From Leptobrachium leishanense (taxonomy: Eukaryota > Chordata > Amphibia > Anura > Megophryidae), in contig CM019064.1 in the NCBI GenBank assembly GCA_009667805.1, positions 379,623,120 to 379,687,119 of the forward strand: a stretch of DNA of 64,000 bases, written 5' to 3'. Below, in pieces: positions 55,172-64,000 of the stretch. Below the pieces are notes generated by a model that was given only the letters and a program-made list of their open reading frames with translations, made no database searches and was not told the DNA's origin. Made by a program: the position numbers and the translations under genes. Positions within the stretch are counted from its first letter, which is position 1. Each line of letters opens with the position of its first letter.

Positions 55172-56287
55172 TATGCAATCTGAACTTCACGTTACATTCC
55201 TGAGCTAGGGGAATGCATTCATAAACTTTAAATTGACAGCACTCTGTCAATGCACTGGATCTACATGCAGAAAATAAGTCCATATAATCCACCTGTTCAC
55301 CCACCATGTACTTAAATCAATCCAGAGTTGTGATACCGTAGGCTGCAATAAGTTCTAGATAGTGTCACTAGACACATGGAATGGTATCTCTTGCAGTATG
55401 GCCACTTGGCTACAATAACCAGCACTTGGTTTGTTAGACCAGCAGGCAGCAACCTTCTAATGATTTACTGCTAGCGGGTTAAAGCTCCATTTGTCAAATG
55501 GCTAGAGACAGATTAAAGGTTTGATGTAGTTGGGGCTGACGCTTTTGGGCCTTTACCCCATCCCTGTATACCCCCTTTATGCCTTTGCTCATTTCCCTCT
55601 CATCGTTAAAATCTTCTCTGGTCCTAAATTGGAATATAGCGTCTTTGTTAATCCAGCCCTGAATAGAACCTCCTGACATTTATTGATATTTGTATCACTG
55701 AAACGTATGTGTAAAACTGTTAAAATGCTTCATTTATAATGACACCAAGTGGGGTGATGGTTAGATGGGCTGTGTTTATTCCCAGTACATGGTATTAAAG
55801 AACCTAAGAGGAGGCATGAAGACCTCAATACACTGGATTAGATATGATGACATAGATATGACCTTACAGAGATACTTTAGAACGGGGTGGTCAACCCATG
55901 TCTGGTGTCCCCAGTGTGGCCTACTAGACCCTTCAATGTGGCCACTCTATCATTTAGTCAGGACTCAAGATTTCTGTTTTTGAGCGAAACTTTGACCTTG
56001 TATTTGGGGAGGTATCCGAGGGCTGAAGTGGTGAAAGCATCTGAGCTCAGGAGCGTCTGTTGTAAGGGGAAGCTTGACAAAGCACTGGTGGCTAGGAGAA
56101 TGGTTTGGGATGAGTGGTGAAATGAAGGAATGTATCATAAGAGTGAAAGTGAGTAAGGTCTGGTCTGGGGTCTGTGTGAAATAGGGGCATAGAAGGGAAT
56201 GCGGGCGTAGAATGAAATGGGGCATAATATGAAATTGGAGAATGAAATGGGGGGGCATAATGAATCGCATACATGCTTCTCACCCCT
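55172..56287. other. Anonymous region
   Basis: No gene. Near 56140-56260 there are degraded GGGGCATAATGAAATG units similar, in reverse, to the array around 44.3 kb. Confidence 0.5.
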
Positions 56288-56450
56288 CCAGCCATCTAGA
56301 TTGTAAGTTCCCATGGGAATAGGGCCCGCAATTCCTCCTGTATCTGTTGTTGAAATAATGACTTGCCTTTTTGGTGTATTTTAGAATTGTCTTTACCCTT
56401 TTGTAACTTGGTACAGCTCTGTGGGATGCGTTGGCGCTTAACAAATAAGG
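56288..56450 (+). mobile_element. L2-like LINE 3' UTR fragment
   Basis: TCTAGATTGTAAGTTCCCAT, GGAATAGGGCCC, then TACAGCTCTGTGGGATGCG and GGCGCTTAACAAAT follow the order of the L2 3' end at 63.30-63.44 kb, with more divergence. Confidence 0.75.
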
Positions 56451-56575
56451 AAATCTGAGGCAATATTTCTAAATACTACAGAGTTAGTCCCTAGCATTGA
56501 ATTATTATTATTAAAAAAATAAGTAATTTTCTAATTTAATCTTTAATTCTTTCATTGTCACTGTATTGTATGTAA

Positions 56576-57002
56576 GGCTAGGGTCAGACGAACGCATTTT
56601 TCGCGTCGACCGTGGAAAAGTGCGGTCGAACGAACGGACATATTTTGTCACGGAATACGCGGTAGCGGTCATACGATGCGCCTTTTCGTCCGTGATTTTG
56701 TACGGATCATCAATAAAACACTTTTTGTGTCTGGACGTTATGTTGGCCGGACATTAGCAGCGTCTGATGTCTCCCAATCACACACACACGCCGCTATGCG
56801 GCCGCAGCGCACTCTGTACGTCAGTAGTAGCGGTTTGACGTTCTCGAAAAAATGCGTTCGTTTGCCACTTGCGTTGCGCGGACGAACTTTCGTGCGGCCG
56901 TACTTCGTGTGTTCCCCGGCATTGGACGTCATTTGCTGCTAGCACGGCCGTGATTTTGTGCGGCTAAACGCACGTTAAAGCTGCGTTCGTCTGACCCTAG
57001 CC
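56576..57002 (+). mobile_element. MITE-A copy 11
   Basis: 427 bp with TAA on both sides. Very close to copy 2 (shared CCGCTATGCGGCCGCAG and TTCCCCGGCATTGGACG). Confidence 0.93.
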
Positions 57003-57667
57003 TAAGAGTTGTCTACTGTGTGGCTCGAGACAGGTACTAATTTATTCCAATGTGGCTCTGAACTTCCAAAAAATTGAATACCTCTGCTTTAGAATTTTAA
57101 GTTATTGTTACATTGAAAAATATCAGTTCACAAGCCTATATCACCTTATAGATGTGCGTCTACTTGAAATGGTGACATCATGAGTAATGACCGATACAGT
57201 CATAAACTAGCAACTTGTGTGCTCACATCCGAATCCTATGACTTATCAGCTGGTAATGTCTTTTAGAAGATTCTTTCTAAACCTGGAAAGATAAGATGCT
57301 GTTGACACATGGATTATTCAGCCATTCATAGGAGCACAGTTAGGTTTCGCTGAAAACTGCATAGCGGTTTCATAGTCTTTATTAGTCATTATTTATTTAT
57401 CCTTTATTACACGCTTGGCTTCAATATTGAGTGAATATTGATAGAAACATAAACATCCCAGATAGATTTCTGAGTTTTCAGAGCAAATGTTTTGTTAGAG
57501 GTTGTTATATTTATTTAACTTTTTGTATTCCTTTTTGTGTAGCAGTTTTTTTTTTGGGTTTTTTTTAAAGCACCATTCACTGGCTAAATGGTCAACTACT
57601 CTGTTTTGTATTTTTTAAAGGGATATTCTAAAAGTGTTCAATTGTACCATAGTAATATTCTAATTGC
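57003..57667. other. Anonymous spacer
   Basis: No gene or repeat recognised. Confidence 0.5.
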
Positions 57668-57815
57668 TTGGCAGGAGAAGTGAGAATTCTAGGTCAAAAT
57701 AGCCAAACCAGAAAAATTCTCCCATTTATCTCACTTTCCAAATCGGCTATTTGGTCTAGATTGTACTCTTCTCCTGCCAATTCTCCTGGTTTTCACCTCT
57801 CTCTGAAAAGCCCTG
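57668..57815. mobile_element. MITE-E copy 3, left end missing
   Basis: It begins within the left arm (GGCAGGAGAAGTGAGAATTC) and has a complete right arm ending CTCTCTGAAAAGCCCTG. Confidence 0.8.
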
Positions 57816-58049
57816 TTTATTTAGCTAAACAATACATCCGCGCTAAATCTTTTGTGTTCTACACCTGAACTTTGTCTTCCTGTCTCTTAACGCCGTCACC
57901 TGATTTCAATGCAACCCCCGCCCCAATACTGTACACTAGAAACTTCCAGCCTCTACTGTGGATGAGGAAGATTATTTTATAAATGGGGTTAACTCCATGC
58001 AGTTAGGGTCAGTTGAGAAAATGCTTTTTTTTTTTATCAAGAGACTCAA

Positions 58050-58750
58050 GGGGTTAATCAAAGAACACCAAATTGGCTAGGAAATTGCACCAGACAGTGA
58101 ATTTCCCCATACGGTGAAATTTTGTGGCCATTCAGAAAGCTGGCAATTCGCCAAATATTGGCAAATTGACAGTGAAATCCCCATAGATAAGTAATGGTTA
58201 ATGTATTCAGAGAATGCCGAATTCCACCGAAATTTTTTCGCAATGCCCTGATTTTCAGTGGTTTCGTTCAACAGGTTTTAAACAGGCGAATCCCATAGGT
58301 TTCAATGTAAAAAATGTCCCCATTTTTCTTAAATATTTATTCCAGCATTTACCATTTTCGTTTGCGGCAAAATGACGTTTTATTTATTTATTTTTAGGAT
58401 TTTTTTTTTCTTCAGATTTTGTTTAATTTTTCTTTTTCTGTAACAGACCTTTTTAATATTATTCATAGTACCTTATATATTATTTCCAGGCATTTTCATG
58501 CAGTCGTTTTTTTTTTTTTTTAAAACGGTGGCATGTCAGCGGTCTGGTCGGCCGTTCACCGGATTGTTTTCGATTCATTCGGCGGTTTTGTGGCGGCTTT
58601 TTGGATGCATTCGGCGGATCGATTACACTGCACTTCATGAACCCTGCGGTAAATGCTGAATTCACCGCAAGGTCGGTGAATTTAACTCGCCGAAGTGCAG
58701 TGAACGGGAGAGCACCAAAATGTAATTTCAGTGCTCTCTGAATAACCCTG
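58050..58750 (+). mobile_element. MITE-C copy 4
   Basis: 701 bp between GGGGTTAATCAAAGAACACC and GTGCTCTCTGAATAACCCTG. It has the AT-rich centre and CGGCGGATC-type right arm of the family. Confidence 0.78.
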
Positions 58751-58774
58751 TCAGACAGGAGGTGTTAAGGATTA

Positions 58775-59120
58775 GAAACATAGAAAAATGTCAGCAGATA
58801 AGAACCTTTCGGCCCATCTAGTCTGCCCAATTACATGGATATTTTAACTGGATTTATCTTTTGTTTAGGATAGCCTTATGCCTATCCCATGCCTGCTTAA
58901 ATTCAATTACTGTTTTGGCCTCTACCACTTCTACTGGAAGACTGTTCCATGTATCCACCACCCTCTCAGTAAAATAATGCTTCCTGATGTTACGTTTAAA
59001 CCTTTGCCCCTCTAATCTAAGACTATGTCCTCTTGTTTTGCTATTTTGTTTCCTTTTAAATATACTCCCTTCCTCTACCTTGTGGATTCCCTTTACGTAT
59101 TTAAATGTTTCTTTTTACTT
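58775..59120 (-). mobile_element. CR1-like LINE 3' end
   Basis: The minus strand has about 87 sense codons: FKYVKGIHKVEEGS, KTRGHSLRLEGQRF, YFTERVVDTWNSLP and VEVVEAKTVIEFK to TAA at 58854-58856, uninterrupted. The GGGCAGACTAGATGGGCCG 3' UTR and a TTTCTATGTTTC end follow. RTRGHSL and RVV..WNSLP are CR1 ORF2 C-terminal motifs. 5'-truncated. Confidence 0.88.
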
Positions 59121-59709
59121 TTAAAAGAATTAGAATGTCTGTTTTACACTTACTAAACCCATTGGCCTCCAACAAGATAAAAAAAAAGCTTAAATATGTG
59201 ACCGCGTTTGGCCTGCACATGTTGTATCGCCTTGTGTCAGTCACTCTGCCTGTATGTTTATTTATTTAATTTAATGGACTGGACACATGAGTAAGTTTAT
59301 TGGGATAAAGAAACCATAAACAAGGCTATAGACAGAATACGTCCAAATGATTATATATTTGTTCTAAATACTCCATATTTTTCGAATGGGAACGCTACCT
59401 GATGGAATTATAGTTCGGTATACAGTAGAACTTAAACTCAACCCCCCCCCCCCAAATATTGTTTGCCTACAATTCCCTTAATTCTTTGACTGCAATAAAC
59501 GACTAAAGAATCATGGAAAATGTAGTTCAGAAACATCTGGGGGCACCGAGTTTGAGTTCCCTGGTGTACAAATCGAGTATGAAATACTTGGGGAAAACAC
59601 TTGTTTCGGATTTAGAATTTCTCCCGATTTTTTGAAATTTGCACATAGTAAAAGGGGTCGGAACCCAAGTCTAAACAAAATATTAATTGATGTTTCATGT
59701 GCATATAGC
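59121..59709. other. Anonymous spacer with MITE J copy 2
   Basis: A poly-C run at 59442-59453 begins MITE J copy 2. The rest is not recognised. Confidence 0.5.
59442..59544 (-). mobile_element. Small MITE J, copy 2
   Basis: In reverse it matches 34678-34774: CCCCCAGATGTTTCTGAACT, CATGATTCTTTAG, CAAAGAATT and ATTGTAGGC. Confidence 0.7.
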
Positions 59710-60125
59710 CAAGGCCGGATTTATAACTAGGCAGAGTAGGCATGTGCCTACAGGCGCCTGCCACAAGGGGGCGCCTTGGTCGGTAAAAAAAAAAAAAGGA
59801 TTTTTTTTCTTACAATCATTTAGACCACTGTATCTCTGGAGCCCAAAGGGCTAGAGGGACATATGAGGTATCATTGGAAAGACCAGATTATGGCCTTTCC
59901 AGTGATACCAAGCATTACCAGGTTCAATTTATTTAAAAACAGACAAAAGGCAATAGATTCTGCCCCTTCTTTTGATTTTAGTGCAGAGAGAAATTCTTTC
60001 AGTTTTTTTAAATGTTTTATTGTTTTATTTTGCTCCAAAACGAACTGTAAAAGTGTTTGGGTTTTTTTGTTGGGGGGCTCCACATTTCTGTGCCTACAGG
60101 CTCCTGAAATGCAAATCCGGCCCTG
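59710..60125. mobile_element. hAT-type element with perfect TSD
   Basis: 416 bp, CAAGGCCGGATTT / AAATCCGGCCCTG ends and a perfect 8-bp duplication CATATAGC (59702-59709, 60126-60133). A small inner palindrome (TATCATTGGAAAG...CTTTCCAGTGATA) lies near 59870-59905. Both strands are open for about 85 codons by chance; no transposase motif. Confidence 0.92.
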
Positions 60126-60149
60126 CATATAGCCTAATGATAATACAAT

Positions 60150-60329
60150 CAGGGTTATTCAGAGAGCGTGAAAAGCAGGAGAATGACTGGAGAATGAAAA
60201 ATTCTAGGTCAAAATAGCCGATTTGGAAAGTGAGATGAAAGGGAGAATTTTTCCGGTTTGGCTATTTTGACCTCGAATTTTTCATTCTCCAGTCATTCTC
60301 CTGCTTTTCACGCTCTCTGAAAAACCCTG
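60150..60329. mobile_element. MITE-E copy 4
   Basis: A 180-bp palindrome, intact, with ends CAGGGTTATTCAGAGAGC / GCTCTCTGAAAAACCCTG. Confidence 0.92.
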
Positions 60330-60740
60330 TATAATTGTAATACTTTTATCCCCGTCACACCAATTGAGTGTGGAATTTTCCACTTTGAGCATCATGTTGG
60401 CGTTCAAAGTTTTTGTGTGGAGCGTTTCTGATTTTTGTTATGGGATACTCAACCTGTATATGCAAATTGTGGAGTATGGAGGGGACTGATCAGCACTCAA
60501 TAGCTACATCCAAAGCTGCCCTATGCCATGATCCCATGCAGCTGTATATACAAAAAGCAAAAGTGGCAGCAGTGGTTGGCTTGCAAGTGGCCCCAGGAGT
60601 GTAGCCTTATTATCTGTAGAAGAGCAAAATGGTTACAAGTGTTTTGAGGTAAAATACCCATTTCTCCATGCAATAAGTTTGTATATTCAACCTTTTACGT
60701 ACATGGATTTTGTGTTTCATGTTAAACGAAAACCATGATA
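60330..60740. other. Anonymous spacer
   Basis: No gene or repeat recognised. Confidence 0.5.
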
Positions 60741-60748
60741 ATGTAGAA

Positions 60749-61059
60749 ATCAGCAACATTGGCCCTGTTTTGGAATACATTTTCCATTAGTCTGCGCTAA
60801 TCTGACGAGTGGCAGAGCATCATGGAAGATGCAGTTCCAAAACATCTTGAGAGACAAGGGGGGTTATTCAGAGAGAGGTGAAAACCAGGAGAATGGCAGG
60901 AGAAGAGAACAATCTAGACCAAATAGCCGATTTGGAAAGTGAGATAAATGGGAGAATTTTTCTGGTTTGGCTTTGACCTAGACCTAGAATTTTCACTTCT
61001 CCAGTCATTCTCCAGGTTTTCACCTCTCTCTGAATAACCCTGGAGGTTGCTGACCCCTG
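60749..61059. mobile_element. hAT MITE split by MITE-E copy 5
   Basis: The left half (TCAGCAACATTGGCCCTG...GCATCATGGAAGATG) and right end (GAGGTTGCTGACCCCTG) belong to the family seen at 48935-49069. Flanks ATGTAGAA and ATGTAGCT agree at six of eight. MITE-E sits inside. Confidence 0.8.
60860..61042. mobile_element. MITE-E copy 5, nested in a hAT MITE
   Basis: A 183-bp palindrome with ends GGGTTATTCAGAGAGAGG and complement. It carries a short GACCTA duplication near 60973-60985. Confidence 0.88.
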
Positions 61060-61067
61060 ATGTAGCT

Positions 61068-61711
61068 GATCCAGCAACGCATGTGCTGGAATCTATTTAT
61101 TTCTGCATCTAGGGAGAAAAAAGTACAAGTTAAAACAAGAAGTGACATACTTGTGGTAGTTTTGGGAAGTGATTGAGCAAGGTGGGGTTTCCATAACTCA
61201 CACTAAGAGAAGAGGGAACCTATATAACCACGGTTGTTTCTTAAACATCCTAGATCTCTCCAGTTTCTGACCTTGGTGTGGTAAGTAAAGCGAACATGGC
61301 ATGATCATTGCCGCTTATTCTATGTTGAGCCAACATTATATCAAAGTTAAATCTCTCTGTCAGTTCTGTCACAATGCTTTAAACTAAGCACAAGCTCCGC
61401 AGCTTGTTATTTTAATGGCGTGTTAAGCTGTCACATTCACATGCTGCGATTTGTTAGAAAGTGTCAAAGCAAATCAAGTAATGTTGGAGAAGCTATTCAT
61501 TATGTGGCAATATGTTATTATTTTTTTTGTGCTTTTATATACCTTTCTGGATTAATTCCTGTCTACCCAGCCCTAAAATCCTGCTCGATGTTTGTACCAA
61601 GCCTTGCGGAAGCTGTACATGAGCCATGTAAATGTTTTACAGAGTTTAATGTCTTGTTGAGTAATAAAATGTCTAAGAATGATACATATAGCGATGGATA
61701 AACAGATTAAA
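61068..61711. other. Anonymous spacer
   Basis: No gene or repeat recognised. The frame at 61420-61701 has a hydrophobic stretch but no recognisable family. Confidence 0.45.
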
Positions 61712-62539
61712 GGGGTCATTCAGAGAGAGACGATCTGGCCCCGACATGTCACCTAACAGTGAATTTCCCAGCACAGTGACATTTCGGGGCCATTCGGCTA
61801 TTCAGAGAGCAGGCAGTTCGCCAAATTTTGCCGAACTGCCAGCAAGTACAGTGCCTGTTCAAAGGCAGTGAAATCCCCCAAAGAGAAGCAATGGTTTAAT
61901 ATATTCAGAGAACACTGAACAGCAGTGAAAAGTTGCCGAAGCGCCCTGCTGTTCGGTGGTTTTGTTCATCAGGTTTATTCAGGCGAATCCCATAGGCTTC
62001 AATGTTAGAAATATTCCCGTTTTTACTCTATCTAATAAACCGTTTATTTTAATCTACAGTAAAAAGTCTCTTTATTTATTTTAGGATAATTTTGTCATTA
62101 TTCGGGATATTTTTTGTTTTAAAGCGTTTTTTCTGTAACGGACCTTTTTACTATCATTCATTATATTTTATATGTTAATTCCGGGCATTTTCATTCAGTA
62201 GAATTTTTTGCAAACAGCGTTTCAATTTTGACACCTTAAATCATATTTCTTTTTTTTGGGGGGGGGAGTTTATCCCGTTCGGCAGCTTGTCGGCTTTTTC
62301 CGGCAGGTGGTCTGCGCTGTGATCACCAGCTGGTCGGCCTTTTCTGACGTGTTCAGTGTGTTTTTTTGCAGCAGTTTTGGCTGGTGTTCAGCAGGTGTGA
62401 GGTGGGTTTTCACTGCACTCCAGGGACCCTGTGGTGAATGCTGGGTGGGGAACTTTGGTTCCCCCGAAGTGCTAGGAACTTCAGGCAAAGAGAGAGCACC
62501 GATGTGTCGTTGACATTTTGGTGCTCTCTGAATAACCCC
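61712..62539 (-). mobile_element. MITE-C copy 5
   Basis: 828 bp between GGGGTCATTCAGAGAG and CTCTCTGAATAACCCC. It has the shared blocks CAGTGAAATCCCC, GGCGAATCCCATAGGCTTC and GCAAACAGCGTTTCA. Same orientation as copy 2. Confidence 0.82.
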
Positions 62540-62807
62540 CATATTCTTCACAACTGGACTAAAAATTGCAGTCCATGCTAGGGCACTATTTTGCTGATAA
62601 TGACCTTTATATGCAGAGCATGTGTTGTAAGAACAACATTTACACGTCTGAGCTCTGTTGGTAAAGTAAGTAAGTGTTTTCACAATAATATTTACTCCAC
62701 AATTCAGTCATATGGTATTGTAATCTCAACAATATGGTAGAGATCACTGGTATGTTCCCGGCAGCTGTCCAACAAACATTAGTGTGAATGTAAGGAATAC
62801 TGGCCTC

Positions 62808-63450
62808 CCTCTCTCCTGCCTCGTCCCTCCCCCTACAATCCATTCTGAATGCCTCTGCCAGGCTAATCCACCTCACCCACCACTCTGTCTCTGCCGCTCC
62901 CCTCTGTGAGTCCCTTCAATGGCTCCCCATCCACTGCAGAAATAAATTCAAAATCCTTACCCTGACCTACAAAGCTCTCACTAACTCAGCTCCCCACTAC
63001 CTGTCCTCACTAATCACCAAATACACCCCATCCCGCTCCCTAAGGTCAAACAGTGACCTGCGCCTAGCTTCTCCCCGCATCACCTCTTCCCATGATAGAC
63101 TGCAGGATTTCTCACGGGCAGCCCCCACTCTCTGGAACGCTCTCCCTCGTACTGTCAGACTTTCCCCCAGTTTCTCTTCCTTCAAACGCTCCCTTAAAAC
63201 ATTCCTATTTAGGCAAGCCTACCACCCGACTCACTGACGCAACCCATCCATCACGCTCACCTTGCAGTCCTCTCCTCCTTTTTCCACCCCCCAATCCTTC
63301 TAGATTGTAAGGTCCAATGGGAATAGGGTCTTGTTTTCTCCTGTACTGGTTTGTCAAAATGTTGTTCAATGTATTGTAACCCTGTCTATATTGTGTCCAT
63401 TGTACAGCGCTGCGGAATATGCTGGTGCTATATAAATAAAGAATAATAAT
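62808..63450 (+). mobile_element. L2-like LINE 3' end
   Basis: 5'-truncated copy with intact C-terminal coding, 3' UTR and the tail CAGCGCTGCGGAATATG...GTGCTATATAAATAAAG with (AAT)n. It is the same subfamily as the minus copy at 37.85-39.2 kb. Confidence 0.9.
62824..63237 (+). pseudogene. L2 ORF2 C-terminal fragment, uninterrupted
   Basis: 137 sense codons to TGA at 63235-63237 with LQSILNASARLIHLTHHS, LQWLPI, FKILTLTYKAL, TLWNALPRTVRLSPS and SFKRSLKTFLFRQAY. No start codon belongs to it because the copy is 5'-truncated. The open frame suggests a young insertion. Confidence 0.85.
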
Positions 63451-64000
63451 ATGTTCAAAAAAGGATGAGATTGCATAGCTGCCAAATTAAAGTATGTTAT
63501 CAGGAATTAAAGTGGAATAATCAATTTATAAAATATTTTTCTTTGTTCTTCATGGGAAAAACCATATGGACCAGGATTCGACAGGGCTGTCCTGGGGTAA
63601 AGTGCTATGTGTTGGGTTTGGGGAATATTCTCTCTTAAATCATGTTTTTAGAGTCAATGTACCAGAGAGTAGAACACTGGTATAGATGTATAATCGGTAT
63701 GACTGCTCTGCATGGAGGACACCAGTTAAAACTAGTTCTCTCTATTGTATAGGAAGATTGGTTTATATTTCAATGCAACTTTTAAAAATGATCCCCTGCT
63801 AGATTTATTATGTATACTTAACAAATGAGAAAAGAAAGGTTCCTTTTAATCCACACAGTAGCAAACATTCAGCGTCACACTGGAAATGATCAATATCCAT
63901 TTAGTCCTCATTTAATTGTGTTTCACATTTTGTAAACATAATTTACTGGCAGTGAACCTATTAAATCTGTCAAGCATTATCTTTCCTGTGAGTCTGTAAA
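63451..64000. other. Anonymous region
   Basis: No gene or repeat recognised to the window end. Confidence 0.5.

Noticed and set aside
59871..60217. Overlapping 80-90-codon frames on both strands
   Set aside because: They lie inside a hAT-type element with perfect duplications and have no transposase motif.

Overview
This is a gene-poor, repeat-packed stretch of a vertebrate nuclear genome. No bacterial, viral or organellar gene organisation is visible, and I found no convincing host exon, tRNA or rRNA gene. The mix of elements is L2, CR1 and Rex1-like LINEs, tRNA-derived SINEs with a V-SINE-like core, a chromodomain Ty3/gypsy retrotransposon, and many hAT-, Harbinger- and Tc1-type DNA elements. 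That mix fits an amphibian, most likely a frog. This is inference from element composition; no host gene confirms it.

Layout: 1-4.4 kb is mostly anonymous AT-rich DNA with an LTR-like relic. 4.83-7.77 kb is a tandem satellite of about 150-bp monomers, with an eight-monomer block of about 1.19 kb duplicated almost exactly. 8.3-17.3 kb holds five copies of a 415-435-bp CpG-rich MITE (called MITE-A here), a dead Tc1 element and several hAT-type MITEs. 17.4-20.9 kb is a nearly full-length Rex1-like LINE with a 2A-like NPGP motif just upstream of its endonuclease. 22.3-24.2 kb holds MITE-A and MITE-B copies, one of them split by an unusual 532-bp insertion with identical 102-bp direct repeats. 24.23-32.15 kb is a decayed minus-strand chromovirus-type Ty3/gypsy element, itself split by a younger gag-only LTR retrotransposon (27.82-30.20 kb). 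32-44 kb has foldback MITEs, SINEs, an L2 inside an L2, and a hAT element. 44-64 kb has a solo LTR, more MITE-A to MITE-E copies, CR1 and L2 tails and a Tigger-like MITE, with several nested insertions.

The units act as mobile DNA rather than as an operon or pathway. LINE proteins probably served the SINEs that carry their tails: Rex1-like tails are seen at 4.6, 34.5 and 49.9 kb, and an L2-like tail at 42.3 kb. Transposases encoded elsewhere must have moved the MITEs, because the only transposase remnant here (Tc1, 10.1-10.4 kb) has lost its catalytic Glu. Nesting order gives a relative history. The gypsy element predates its gag-only passenger (LTRs about 2% apart against two differences seen). 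Two MITE families are inserted into each other in opposite orders at 48.9 and 60.8 kb, so they were active at overlapping times.

All boundaries and identities were read by eye. Target-site duplications are given where they could be seen.
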